A stretch of 64,000 nucleotides of DNA from CAITWD01 sp963842065 (GCA_963842065.1 CAWJEW010000002.1:124001-188000), one strand, 5' to 3'. Numbered from the stretch's first letter, positions 26,058 through 34,394 are shown. Notes: generated by a model not told the origin, from the sequence alone. Translations and numbers: made by a program.

Positions 26058-26694
26058 GGCCGGTATGGCCTTTCCGAGACACGATCATCGCCATTGTTTC
26101 ACGGTCGGCGATCCGCATGCGAACCTTGTGGAGCTTCGCCTCCGGCGGGGCCGCGCAGGCCGTGCCAGGCGCTCCCGGCATACATGGCAAACCTCGGCGG
26201 GGTCGACGTGCCGGCATTGCGTGCTGCCCTAAACGGCTCCATTTAGAGCACGCTAAGCCGCCTGTGTGGCCCTGAACGGGTGCGCAGGTACCCGAACACC
26301 CCCGCAAGGGCGCCAAGCGGCAGGCGCAGCGCGTGACGCGTGGCGCGTGGCGCTGGCGGCCCTAGCAGACCCCTGGCCCGTGCCTGGTCCCCTGCGCGGC
26401 GCCTCGAGCACGGTTGCAGCGGCTATGCACGAGCCGATCGCCAACCCCGCCGCGGTGTGCCGGCATCGCGGTGCTGCCCGCCTACCTGTGCGATCTGCGC
26501 GGGATCAACGCCCGCAGCCTGCGGTTGGCCCTAAACGGCGGCTAGAACGAGCACGAAAAGCCCCCTGTAAGGCGCTGGCAGGGCCACACAGGTAGCTAGG
26601 GCATGGTGCCCACAGCGCGGCCGACACGAACGTCAGGGCATAGCAAGGGGCGCCAAATTGACGCCCCTGGTGGCCTGCGGTGTGTGCAGTGCGG
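26058..26694. other. Intergenic stretch with duplicated gene tails
   Basis: No complete gene. On the plus strand two short reading-frame tails end at 26246 and 26544 with related sequences: LPAYMANLGGVDVPALRAAL then NGSI, and LPAYLCDLRGINARSLRLAL then NGG (12 of 22 positions identical). Both are followed by similar bases (GAGCACGCTAAGCC and GAGCACGAAAAGCC). They look like a duplicated C-terminal gene fragment. Confidence 0.45.
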
Positions 26695-26883
26695 TCAATC
26701 CGTGTGCTTGGCCCAGAAGATCTGGTCGCGCAATTCTTCCTGCGCCATCTCGCGGGCAAGGTGATTGATCTGCCATGGCCGCAGTTCTGGGTACTCGGCG
26801 CGCAGTGCTACACGGGCCTGTTCCTTGAGTGCTTTGTATGCCTGTCTCCTTGTCGTGTGCGGCTTGCGGTCGTCCGTCTCAGG
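26695..26883 (-). pseudogene. Short helical coding tail lacking a normal start
   Basis: The frame reads TTRRQAYKALKEQARVALRA, EYPELRPWQINHLAREMAQE, ELRDQIFWAKHTD before TGA at 26695. It is strongly protein-like, yet no ATG, GTG or TTG lies between its upstream stop and this region. It continues one frame over from the gene ending at 26879. Either the two are one gene split by an indel (or by a programmed shift near AAGGAGGCCTGAG), or this is a degraded second gene. Confidence 0.45.
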
Positions 26884-27124
26884 CCTCCTCCTTGGCAGCC
26901 TTGCGGATCACGTGGATGTAGGTGCCATCCTCGCGGCGTGCGCTGGCCAGGGCAAAGCCCTCGGCCTGGAGCACGTCGGCTACCACCTTGCGGGCACGGG
27001 TTGCACGCCCTGGCCCGTTGCGATCGGTGATGACCTGATCTTGTTCGTCCAGGCTGAGCCCGTTGGCGCCAGCCTTGTCAAGTGCGGCCCGCAGCAGCAC
27101 CGCGCGACGGCAGGCCCGTTTCAC
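26879..27124 (-). CDS. Small hypothetical protein
   Basis: An 81-residue protein, MKRACRRAVLLRAALDKAGA, NGLSLDEQDQVITDRNGPGR, ending HVIRKAAKEEA. The order of helices followed by short strands (FALASARREDGTYIHVIRK) resembles a small winged helix, though no family is certain. It lies just left of the attachment repeat at 27248, near the right end of an older element, where replication or maintenance genes might be expected. It may be joined to the tail at 26695. Confidence 0.5.
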   Translation of the reverse strand: MKRACRRAVLLRAALDKAGANGLSLDEQDQVITDRNGPGRATRARKVVADVLQAEGFALASARREDGTYIHVIRKAAKEEA

Positions 27125-27247
27125 TCGCGGATGCGGTCATGCGCGCAAGGTCAGACGCAATCATGTTGCGTGATTCTTGCGTCGAACCGTTCGGCGAACA
27201 CATTCGAAGCGGGTCCTAATTGTCCACGATTGCAGGACATTCAGTGA

Positions 27248-27396
27248 ATAGCGGGGGCAGGATTCGAACCTGCGACCTTCGGGTTATGAGACGCCTGGAT
27301 CTAGGTCACCTGGGGCCAGAACCGCGTGTTTCGGCTGTTTCCGATCGGCTGAGATCACGCCAGGTCGGCTCAGGTAGCCAAAAGTTGGGCAAACGT
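27248..27396 (-). repeat. Well-preserved attachment repeat, left end of an integrase-bearing element
   Basis: The core 27248-27290 is identical to the initiator tRNA 3' part. The element end follows (ACGCCTGGATCTAGGTCACC, GGCCAGAACCGCGTGTTTCG, GAGATCACGCCAGGTCGGCT) and ends with GCCAAAAGTTGGGCAAACG. With the core at 43110 it could bound an element of about 15.9 kb containing the integrase at 40711. The decayed repeat at 29249 inside it allows a shorter alternative. Confidence 0.85.
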
Positions 27397-27440
27397 TGAA
27401 GGGGTGCAGGGGCTCGGGGGCCGTCGAGACACGCCGCCGC

Positions 27441-27878
27441 TTATGCCTGGGAGCACACCCCAAGCGCGACGCTGGTGACCCCTGCCTGGTTGGAGTCGGG
27501 GCTCGTCCAGTTGTCTCGCGTGGCTTGGACGACGTAGTACTGGGTGGCGAGCGCACCGATGGTGTCGGTGAAGGTGGTCGCGGTGCCGCTACCGGTGGTG
27601 CCGATGAGCGTGTACGGTCCGCCCGACGTCGTGGCGCGCAAGACGGCGTACCCCTGGGCGATCGTTGACGTCGTCGCGGTCCAGCTGAGTGTGACCTGAT
27701 TACTCAGAGCGACGCATGCCGCCGTAAGCCCGGTTGGCGCCGCCAGGGCCCCCGAGCCGACGGCCATGCTGACCGGCGTTGTGGATGATGTAAACGCAGC
27801 AAGCGCCCCCCCTGTGAGGCCCCCGGCGACCAGAACGGCCATCGCTCCGATCGCCATGGTTCGTCGCCTAGGGCCCAC
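27441..27878 (-). CDS. Secreted fibronectin-III-like protein with a SipW-type signal
   Basis: A 145-residue exported protein. Its start, RRRTMAIGAMAVLVAGGLTG then GALAAFTSSTTPVSMAVGSG, matches the twin Gly/Ala core followed by AxFTSS that SipW-type peptidases process. The rest is a single fibronectin type III-like domain: ALSNQVTLSWTATTSTIAQG, YAVLRATTSGGPYTLIG, ATQYYVVQATRDNWTSPDSN. The GTG start at 27878 overlaps the peptidase gene by 11 bases. It is the third gene of a three-gene operon with the peptidase and the TasA-like protein, so it is probably a co-exported matrix component. Confidence 0.75.
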   Translation of the reverse strand: MGPRRRTMAIGAMAVLVAGGLTGGALAAFTSSTTPVSMAVGSGALAAPTGLTAACVALSNQVTLSWTATTSTIAQGYAVLRATTSGGPYTLIGTTGSGTATTFTDTIGALATQYYVVQATRDNWTSPDSNQAGVTSVALGVCSQA

Positions 27879-28467
27879 GACGCATTGCGGTACGCCACGC
27901 GCCGAGTTCCGGGCGGACCCACATCGCCGCGGCGGGCAGTATCAGCACCGCCGCGAGCAGTCCGGCAATCAGCCAGCGGAGACGGTCGAGGGCGAGCGCG
28001 ACGTAGCCGAGCAGAGGCACGCTGCCCCGCACGACCCAGACCACCGAGCCGTGCAGATGCGCCTGCCACGGGTCGACGGAGCGGTTGGCGTCACCTTTGG
28101 TCCGCACGATCGGGTCATTGCCGGCCGCGACGACCTGGATGACCCGATGCGCGATTGCATGTTGATCGCCGACGGGGATCCGGAACACGATCACCTGCCC
28201 GACCCGGATCGCGGTGGGTGGCTCGGGCGTTGCGACCGCAAGTGCACCCACCCCGAGCGACGGGCGCATGCTGCCGGAGAGGATCGGCAGCATGCGCCAA
28301 CGGCCCATGGCGGGACCGACAACGAACGCCACGCCGGCGACGACAACGATGAGTATCGTGGCCAGCCACGCCAGCGCCATCCACCCGATACCGAACCGAT
28401 GGCGCCCCGTTCCAACCTGCATCATGACTGCACGACCGAGTCCGGGTGCGGTGCTCTTACTGGACAC
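27868..28467 (-). CDS. sipW: SipW-type signal peptidase I
   Basis: A 199-residue membrane protease of the S26B (ER/archaeal) type. An N-terminal helix (WMALAWLATILIVVVAGVAF) precedes the catalytic serine in LPILSGSMRPSLGVG. The S26B histidine, used in place of lysine, is in HAIAHRVIQVV, and the conserved aspartate is in VRTKGDANRSVDPW. A C-terminal helix follows (WLIAGLLAAVLILPAAAMWV). It overlaps the upstream gene's stop by 11 bases and the downstream gene similarly, a tightly coupled trio. Such peptidases mature TasA/camelysin-type proteins, which is what its neighbours are. Confidence 0.88.
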   Translation of the reverse strand: MSSKSTAPGLGRAVMMQVGTGRHRFGIGWMALAWLATILIVVVAGVAFVVGPAMGRWRMLPILSGSMRPSLGVGALAVATPEPPTAIRVGQVIVFRIPVGDQHAIAHRVIQVVAAGNDPIVRTKGDANRSVDPWQAHLHGSVVWVVRGSVPLLGYVALALDRLRWLIAGLLAAVLILPAAAMWVRPELGAWRTAMRRGP

Positions 28468-29071
28468 CGGTAAAGGTGTATTGCAGCGTGGAGCTCTGGT
28501 TCTGGAAGGTGTTGCCGGCGCTTGAGGGCAGGGTCAGAGAGACGCGCAGATGGTCGGTCAGCCCGGCCGTCAGCGATGACAGGCTCGACAGCGCCAGATT
28601 CGACCCGATCACCGCCTGTGAGGCGAGCACCGTACTCGTCGTGCCGGAACAGGTGTAGGAGAAGTTCGGCGAGGTGCCGGACTCGGTCCATGGCACCGAG
28701 CAGCGATCGATCGCCATCTGCAAACCGTTGGTGGCATCGGTATCCAACAGCGAGCTCGTGGTCGCCGTCGTTGTCAGCGTGATCGAGGTGAGGTTCATCG
28801 ATCCCTGGTTGATCAGATCGACGCTTCGCTGGATGGTGTTGCCCGGTGCGATGCCAGTCGCGCTGACGTTCAGCCGGTTGGTCGAGGCCCCGGTCGCCCC
28901 GAGGGCGATCACCAGGGTCCCGGTCGAGACCGAGTTCGACGCACTGGTCGTACTGGTGAACGTCGCCCAGATGCCGGACCCGACGAGTGAGAATGCAAAG
29001 AGAATCACCAGGAGGGCAGCCGCCAGTTTCCAACGTCTCGTTCGGAACGCGGATCGGGGGTGTGGGCTCAT
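28457..29071 (-). CDS. TasA/camelysin-like secreted protein
   Basis: A 204-residue protein with a signal segment WKLAAALLVILFAFSLVGSG and cleavage region IWATFTSTTSASNSVSTGTL, the usual ATF(T/S) junction of TasA-like fibre proteins. The mature part is beta-rich with the expected phrase GIAPGNTIQRSVDLINQGSM. One Cys pair (DRCSVPW...SYTCSG) may stabilise the fold. An ideal AAGGAG lies 5 bases before the ATG. It leads the operon with SipW and the FN3-like protein; in Bacillus this set builds biofilm fibres. That role is inferred for this organism. Confidence 0.78.
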   Translation of the reverse strand: MSPHPRSAFRTRRWKLAAALLVILFAFSLVGSGIWATFTSTTSASNSVSTGTLVIALGATGASTNRLNVSATGIAPGNTIQRSVDLINQGSMNLTSITLTTTATTSSLLDTDATNGLQMAIDRCSVPWTESGTSPNFSYTCSGTTSTVLASQAVIGSNLALSSLSSLTAGLTDHLRVSLTLPSSAGNTFQNQSSTLQYTFTGVQ

Positions 29072-29248
29072 TGGATCTCCTTAGCCGTGCATCCGGCCGC
29101 GGGGTGGGGATCACAAGTCTCATTTGTCGTGATCGGCACATGCTTCGCGGGTGATTAGTAGCGGGGAACACGCGTTGCGTATGTACAGGGCGCGTGTGTT
29201 CGTGAATCTTGCGCGCAGCGCGTTCACGGGTTCCCGGCGGTGGGCTGA

Positions 29249-29360
29249 TTATGAGACGCCTGGATCTCGGTCAGCTGAGGCCAGAACCGCATGGTTGAGG
29301 CGCTTTCGGTCGGGTGAGATCACGTCAGGTCAGCTCAGGCAGCCAAAAGTTGGGCAAAAG
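29249..29360 (-). repeat. Attachment repeat without its tRNA part
   Basis: Begins TTATGAGACGCCTGGATCTC, then GCTGAGGCCAGAACCGCATG, GAGATCACGTCAGGTCAGCT and CAGCCAAAAGTTGGGCAAAA. The T-arm portion is replaced by unrelated DNA. It separates the TasA-like cassette from the glycosidase-like gene. Confidence 0.78.
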
Positions 29361-29515
29361 ACGCGCGCACGGAGCCGCCAAACCGGCTCGGCGGTGTCCG
29401 GTCACGGCGCGCGCGGCGTCGCAGGTCACCTCGGTCTTGACAGCCCACGCGACACCTGGGAGCGTGCTCGGACTTAGTGCCTGGTTGGCTCACCCCCGGC
29501 GAACGTCTGCACGAT

Positions 29516-31315
29516 ATGAGTATTGCCTTTCGCGGCCCGAGGTCGCGCACGCGTCACCCATGGCGCATCCTGGCCCTGGTCGGCGTGATCGCGATGTGTC
29601 TCGGCGTCGGTGTGTTGGCCGCCGATGCCTCGGCGACGAGCCCGGCGCCGCCGGCACGGGTGCACGTGGTCGGCCATGACTGGTTTCTCGAAGGCGCCGA
29701 TCTTCCGTGGGTGCACTCCGGCTGCGATTTCGGCTGCGGGACCCACGGGGGCGTACGCGGCGAGCTGACCTTCCTCGATGCGACCTTCCGGAATCTCGCG
29801 CGCCACGGCGTCCGCGTAGTGCGCTGGTACGCGTTCCCCGGGAGCGCCTGGCAGATTGCCCGAGCAGCTGACGGGACGCCGATCGCACTTCAGTCGGGCC
29901 TGGTGTTTCCCGACATGGATGCCGCGGTTGCGCTCGCCTCGCGCTATGACATCTACCTGGATTTCGTGCTGTTCTCCGATACCCGCACGATCCCGTCGAC
30001 CTGGATGTCGGTCCCGGCCCAGCAGGCCGCCCTGGCGAGCGCGCTCTCGCCGCTGTTTCACCGCTACGCGGCCAACCCGCACGTGCTGGGGTACGAGATC
30101 TTCGACGAGCCCGAGCGCGGCATCGATGCCGGGGCGGTCACCGCGTCCGAGGTCCAGTCAACCGTTCGGCAACTCGCCGCCGCCATCCATCGCAACTCAC
30201 ACGCGCTTGCCAGCATCGGACCGGAATCGGTCGATCGCATCGGCCTGTGGACCGGGCTCGGCCTGGACTTCTACGCACCGCACTATTTCAGCGGCATGAC
30301 TGGCACTGCCTGCGCGCTGTGCACCAACACCGCCGAGCTGGCGGCGGCATACGGCGCGGACCGCCCGGTGGTCATCGGCGCCATGGACCCAGGGGGATCG
30401 GCGAGTGCCGCGTACGCCAGGCTCGATTCGGCCAAGTCGCGCGGGTATGCCGGGGCGTTTTTGTGGTCGGTCCTCGGCGTCGCCCATCCGAGCGCGCCCT
30501 CTGGAACCGAGAAGGTGCCGCTGACCGCGACGTGGCGGTTTGCCTATGCAACGAGTGCCGCCGGCCCGCACGCACGCCCGTTGAACCCCTGCATCGGCCC
30601 ACAGGCCGGCCTATACCTGTGTCCCGATCTGCGGATGGGCACGCCGGCAAATCTCTATGCCACCAGGGGCTACTACGGCGAGGTCCTGCTGCACGCGCAG
30701 ACCTCGATCAACAACGTGGGCCAAGGTCCGGCGGAGATCTTCGGTCGCAGAAGCGGCGAGTACACGATGGCGGCCGTGCAGCACCTACACCTGCGTCGCG
30801 GCGGCTACGTCACTATCAGCACCGGTGCGAGCCTATATTTCAAAGCGATTCCGGGCCAGTACCGCTACTGGAAATGGCTCAACGCGGCCTCGATGCAGCT
30901 GTGGCGGCTCGACAGTCACGGCAACCCCGTGCAACTGGTGCGTGTCGGCCCGAAGGACATCTACTGCCTGCGGGACCTAAAGCACACGCACCCGGGCCTT
31001 CCGGGATCGCCTGCCGGCCCCCACTACCCCGGCTGCAGCCAGCAGCTGGGGATCCGGACCCGCACGCTCGGCACATCCGTGGGCTGGTCGGACGTCTACC
31101 CGGCGACCTACTACCAGAACTACATCAACGTGACCGGTCTGAAAGGCTGCTTTGCCTACGCGGAGATCGCCGACCCGACCAACGTCGTCTACGGATCCGA
31201 GGTAGGCAACAACTCCAGCGACGTGACCGTGCGGCTTCCGTGGACGGGCTCGAGTGCGGGCTGCCCGGCGGCAAGGCCTCTGCCCCTGAGTGCCGCCGGC
31301 GCGGACGGGTACTGA
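29516..31315 (+). CDS. Secreted glycosidase-like protein fused to a lysyl-oxidase-like domain
   Basis: A 599-residue exported protein. After a signal (RILALVGVIAMCLGVGVLAA) residues 50-370 form a cellulase-like (GH5/GH42 type) barrel: HDWFLEGADLPWVHSGCDFG, FRNLARHGVRVVRWYAFPGS, GYEIFDEPE (residues 192-200, with the probable acid/base glutamate), and a later FLWSVLG. From about residue 385 a second domain begins, CPDLRM, then TSINNVGQGPAEIFGRRSGE, GPKDIYCLRDLKHT, GTSVGWSDVYP and VTGLKGCFAYAEIADPTNVV, matching the lysyl-oxidase-like family of actinobacteria. Where copper-binding histidines are expected the sequence is GQYRYWKWLNAASMQLW, so oxidase activity is doubtful. It is likely a wall or extracellular polysaccharide-acting protein. 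Confidence 0.75.
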   Translation: MSIAFRGPRSRTRHPWRILALVGVIAMCLGVGVLAADASATSPAPPARVHVVGHDWFLEGADLPWVHSGCDFGCGTHGGVRGELTFLDATFRNLARHGVRVVRWYAFPGSAWQIARAADGTPIALQSGLVFPDMDAAVALASRYDIYLDFVLFSDTRTIPSTWMSVPAQQAALASALSPLFHRYAANPHVLGYEIFDEPERGIDAGAVTASEVQSTVRQLAAAIHRNSHALASIGPESVDRIGLWTGLGLDFYAPHYFSGMTGTACALCTNTAELAAAYGADRPVVIGAMDPGGSASAAYARLDSAKSRGYAGAFLWSVLGVAHPSAPSGTEKVPLTATWRFAYATSAAGPHARPLNPCIGPQAGLYLCPDLRMGTPANLYATRGYYGEVLLHAQTSINNVGQGPAEIFGRRSGEYTMAAVQHLHLRRGGYVTISTGASLYFKAIPGQYRYWKWLNAASMQLWRLDSHGNPVQLVRVGPKDIYCLRDLKHTHPGLPGSPAGPHYPGCSQQLGIRTRTLGTSVGWSDVYPATYYQNYINVTGLKGCFAYAEIADPTNVVYGSEVGNNSSDVTVRLPWTGSSAGCPAARPLPLSAAGADGY

Positions 31316-31979
31316 GCCGCGGCCGTCGCAACGATGAGTCGGAAGGGCGCTCGATTGCCGGGGCCACATGGCGACTTCGCCGGAAGTCGCGTATACAGGC
31401 CGAACCGGATCGACAACGCCGTGGTGGCTCGCAGCGGGACTGGCCGAGGCCCTGACGATCGTGGTTGCGTTCGGGGTCGACGCGTCGGCACGACGTAAGA
31501 GCCAATCGCGGCGCACGCTCCTGCGCTCGCGTCCTGAAACGGATCGGCGCCGTTGGGGGGACAGGACCTCCGGATGGCATGGTGCGCGCCATGGAGCCCA
31601 GTTCCATCGGCGGCGACGGATGAGCGCTCCGGGAAGTCAACGACAACGGATCGGGCCTCTCCCCGCTGGTGGTTGTTCGTTGCATATGTCACGTTGTCCA
31701 TACCGACCGGGCCATTGGCCTAGTAGACGTTGCGCCGAGTGCTACCGGGTGATGCCCAGAGACCTGGGTTCCGCACCTGCCACGGCGCCGCAGACGTTTG
31801 GCACGCATCCGTCGATGGTGCGCCGAGGTACGAGTCTCCCCACGCGGGAGATCGCCTTCTTGTCGTCTCCGGTCACTAGGAAATGTCGGACGATTCGAGG
31901 AGCTCCGGTGCGGCACGACCCCGCGTCTTCGGGCCAAGACGATCCGCGCGCTGTCCGCGGGGCCTGGACGGATGGCCCC
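31316..31979. other. Stretch without a supported gene
   Basis: The frame of the next gene is open through here. From ATG 31686 it reads MSRCPYRPGHWPSRRCAECY, a possible Cys/His cluster, but coding quality between there and 31980 is poor. A start at 31686 for the next gene is therefore an alternative, not my preference. Confidence 0.4.
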
Positions 31980-32423
31980 ATGGCCGATGCCACGCGCCTT
32001 GGCCGTCATCTACACGACCTCGCCGGGAGCGACAGGGTCATGCCGCGGCAATTCGCGCGACGGCGCGCCACATCGATCTCGTCGTTTGTGACCGATCACG
32101 ACGCCGATTTCGCCCGCGCCGGGCTCGCTGCGGATCGGCGCGCGTCGCTGCTTATGCGCGCCGCGCGACTTGAAGATGCCGTGGCGTGGGAGGCCTGGAA
32201 CGAGGTGCGGACGATCGTGGCGGGGATGACCTTCGACCTTGCTCCGTACCTATTCCCGGCCCCGGCCCTTTTCGCGCCGCCCCCAACCGAGATCCCGCCC
32301 TCGCGAACCGTCCGGGTGCTCTGGCGGCTTGGTCGCCATCGCACGGAGGACGACGTGGCCGAACACCGCGAGCGGAACCGATCGGCCAAGGGTGCCCGGG
32401 CGCACACCGAGCCTGACGAATGA
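31980..32423 (+). CDS. Hypothetical protein, first of three overlapping small genes
   Basis: A 147-residue protein: MADATRLGRHLHDLAGSDRV, helical DFARAGLAADRRASLLMRAA, AVAWEAWNEVRTIVAGMTFD, then a Pro-rich segment (FPAPALFAPPPTEIPPSRTV) and a basic tail. Its stop overlaps the next start as ATGA. The three genes to 33162 form one coupled unit of unrecognised proteins inside the integrase-bearing element. Confidence 0.5.
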   Translation: MADATRLGRHLHDLAGSDRVMPRQFARRRATSISSFVTDHDADFARAGLAADRRASLLMRAARLEDAVAWEAWNEVRTIVAGMTFDLAPYLFPAPALFAPPPTEIPPSRTVRVLWRLGRHRTEDDVAEHRERNRSAKGARAHTEPDE

Positions 32424-32737
32424 GCGTGATGCTGCGGCCACCTGATCGACTCACCCGGCCGACCCGGCAGCGCCTGGATGCCGCGGTGCGCGATGGCGCG
32501 CAGGAGACCTGGGTCGATCGATCCGAGTGGGACCTTTCCGAACCGTCGGCGCGTTGGCGCTGGCTGTGCGTGCTTGAGCTCCTGGCGACACGGCGATCGG
32601 CCGTTGGGTGCTCGCCAGATGATTCCGAAGATGGTGTCGAGCTCGCGGCACGGGAGGCGTTGGCACGCTCGGACGAGATGGGCTGGACGCACCGTGGTGG
32701 CCCACTGATCTCAACACGGGAGGTACGGACGCCATGA
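32420..32737 (+). CDS. Hypothetical protein, second of three overlapping small genes
   Basis: A 105-residue protein, MSVMLRPPDRLTRPTRQRLD, RWRWLCVLELLATRRSAVGC, VELAAREALARSDEMGWTH. ATGA overlaps join it to both neighbours, so all three should be made together. It is mostly helical. No motif is recognised. Confidence 0.5.
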   Translation: MSVMLRPPDRLTRPTRQRLDAAVRDGAQETWVDRSEWDLSEPSARWRWLCVLELLATRRSAVGCSPDDSEDGVELAAREALARSDEMGWTHRGGPLISTREVRTP

Positions 32738-33162
32738 GCCCACCGAGGACGCTTACCGGACATCGTGAGTGGTCACAGGACCCGGACGCGCTCGAACAGG
32801 CGGCACTGCGCCGGGTAGCCGCGCAGATCACCGCGGAGGCGGCCGAGCTGCCGGACAACGCCTGGCTCGCCGAGCGCCTGGACCTCGAGATCCGTGTCTG
32901 GGACAAGCAGGTGCTCCCGGAGCTCGCCCTGGCCATGACCGGTGAGCCGGGGCCAGAGCCGCCCCAGTCCTGGGTGCGCGTTCGCCCCGAACGGTGTCCG
33001 TTGATGTTGGCCGAAGAGGCATCTCTTCGCCGTGTCGCGGCGTTCCTTCGGGCCGAGGCGGCCGAACTCGGGCCCGAGTCGGTGGGCGGCGCGTACTTGG
33101 AGAGCGTGGGCATCAGGCTCGCGCTCGAGTGCGAGCGCCCCGGCGGCATGCTGCGTGTCTAG
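32734..33162 (+). CDS. Hypothetical protein with two related halves
   Basis: A 142-residue protein with an internal duplication: ALRRVAAQITAEAAELPDNA then WLAERLDLEIR in the first half, and SLRRVAAFLRAEAAELGPES then GAYLESVGIRLALE in the second. Each half is probably a helical hairpin. It overlaps the preceding gene by an ATGA. The function is unknown. Such paired helical repeats could serve in binding a partner protein or nucleic acid. Confidence 0.55.
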   Translation: MSPPRTLTGHREWSQDPDALEQAALRRVAAQITAEAAELPDNAWLAERLDLEIRVWDKQVLPELALAMTGEPGPEPPQSWVRVRPERCPLMLAEEASLRRVAAFLRAEAAELGPESVGGAYLESVGIRLALECERPGGMLRV

Positions 33163-33302
33163 GTGAGCGCGCGCTTTGGGCCTTGGAGCGTCGCCTTGGG
33201 CGATATCAATTCCTCGCGGCCGGTGAGCTCCGATCGCATAACCAGCACGACCCGGAAGGGCCGCCATCGCGGCAGTCTCCGACCACTCCCGAGGAAGGAA
33301 CC

Positions 33303-33545
33303 ATGAGATTCATTCGTGCAACCATCGACACCGAAGCAAGCATCACGCACCGACCGTTGCACATGACGGCGCTGCCCGGCGGGGGTGTCCGGATCAGCGT
33401 CCAGATCAACCGCTACCCCGACGGCCGCCACGTCCTGGTCGACGAGACCGGCGAGCGGTACGTCATCGGGCACCAGGACGAGCTGGTCGGCAACATCGTC
33501 AGGATCGACGACGCCGCCGCCGCGTTTCAGGCCTCCCTCACGTAG
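33303..33545 (+). CDS. Small hypothetical protein
   Basis: An 80-residue protein following GAGGAAGG 5 bases before ATG 33303, a strong ribosome binding site. Strand-rich: MRFIRATIDTEASITHRPLH, GGVRISVQINRYPDGRHVLV, DETGERYVIGHQDELVGNIV. It could be a small beta-barrel or antirepressor-like protein. No family is recognised. A hairpin at 33597 probably ends its transcript. Confidence 0.6.
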   Translation: MRFIRATIDTEASITHRPLHMTALPGGGVRISVQINRYPDGRHVLVDETGERYVIGHQDELVGNIVRIDDAAAAFQASLT

Positions 33546-33596
33546 CGCAGCGCGCCCCCCGGTCCGCAGCACGCGGACGACCCCCCACGCGGTCTC

Positions 33597-33623
33597 TGAG
33601 CCCGGTCCGGCGGTCCGGGCTCA
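33597..33623. terminator. Terminator-like hairpin
   Basis: TGAGCCCGG and CCGGGCTCA form a perfect 9-bp stem around a 9-base loop, 52 bases after the stop at 33545. There is no long T-run, so efficiency is uncertain. Confidence 0.45.
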
Positions 33624-33737
33624 AGGGTGAGGAGGCCTCGGGGCGAACGCTTCCACTCGAGCGAGTTCTTGGGCGCGACCCAAATGCTGTTCAAGTGCTT
33701 CGGGTACTTCTCGCCAGACAACTATGGGGGTGACACG

Positions 33738-34019
33738 ATGGCCGTCCTACTCGCCGAGTACGAGGTGCTGGACCTGAAGACGTTCCTGAGGGTGTTCGCC
33801 GAGGTCGCTGATCTCCGGACGGAACTGGGCGCGACGGGGCACCGTTTGATGGCTCCGCCGGACAACCCGTCGTTCGTAGCGGTGATGATCGAGTTCGTCT
33901 CCGCCGACGACGCCAAAGCGTTCTCCCGCGAGCCCCGCCGACTGGCGGCGCTGAAGCGGGCCGGCGTGGTACAGCGCACCGACGTCGTGCTGGAGGAGGT
34001 AGAGACGCAGGTCTACTAA
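33738..34019 (+). CDS. Small hypothetical protein
   Basis: A 93-residue protein starting at ATG 33738 (an upstream in-frame ATG at 33684 is also possible). Sequence MAVLLAEYEVLDLKTFLRVF, DNPSFVAVMIEFVSADDAKA, VQRTDVVLEEVETQVY. The strand-helix-helix-strand pattern resembles a ferredoxin-like dimeric alpha-beta barrel, similar to small cyclase or YCII-like proteins. This is an inference from secondary structure only. Confidence 0.5.
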   Translation: MAVLLAEYEVLDLKTFLRVFAEVADLRTELGATGHRLMAPPDNPSFVAVMIEFVSADDAKAFSREPRRLAALKRAGVVQRTDVVLEEVETQVY

Positions 34020-34034
34020 GGTGCGACCGCCCGG

Positions 34035-34394
34035 TTGGTTCGATTACCCCCACGGCCCGGATCTCCCCCCGGGTCCATTTCAGCGGAATCGGCCGAGTAC
34101 GAGCTCAAGTGTTGGCGCTCCGTGTCTCGGGGCGACCTACGGCACGCGCTTGGCCTAGCTCAGCGGGCCGTGGACGTTCTCAATGGTGGACCTGACCTGC
34201 GCCCGTATCGGGCTCTGTGGCAGTACTTTGCTGCATCCTGGGCGGCCGAGCTGGCCGGCGAGGCGCGTGACGCACGGGATGCGAAACTGGCTCGCACACT
34301 ACGCTACGTATCGGTGCGGACGGTGCGGCCGGCGCGATGCGATGGAGGCCCGCTCCCGCCCGATGAGGTTCGCGCGGTGTTACACGCGCCATGA
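34035..34394 (+). pseudogene. Possible tail of a larger (helicase-like) protein
   Basis: The frame contains SAEYELKCWRSVSRGDLRHA, LGLAQRAVDVLNGGPDLRPY, RALWQYFAASWAAELAGEAR. This helical stretch recalls the tetratricopeptide-like end of some DEAD/DEAH helicases on mobile elements, where LRPYRxxW is frequent. The first 20 residues are not convincing and the rest of the helicase is absent. I treat it as a remnant. Confidence 0.35.

Noticed and set aside
30247..31455. 402-residue frame inside the glycosidase-like gene
   Set aside because: A shadow in the second frame of a convincing gene, rich in Arg/Gly/Ala and without motifs.
31686..31979. Upstream start for the gene at 31980 with a Cys/His cluster
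   Set aside because: MSRCPYRPGHWPSRRCAECY looks like a zinc site, but the codons after it are not protein-like and no ribosome binding site is present. It is kept only as an alternative.
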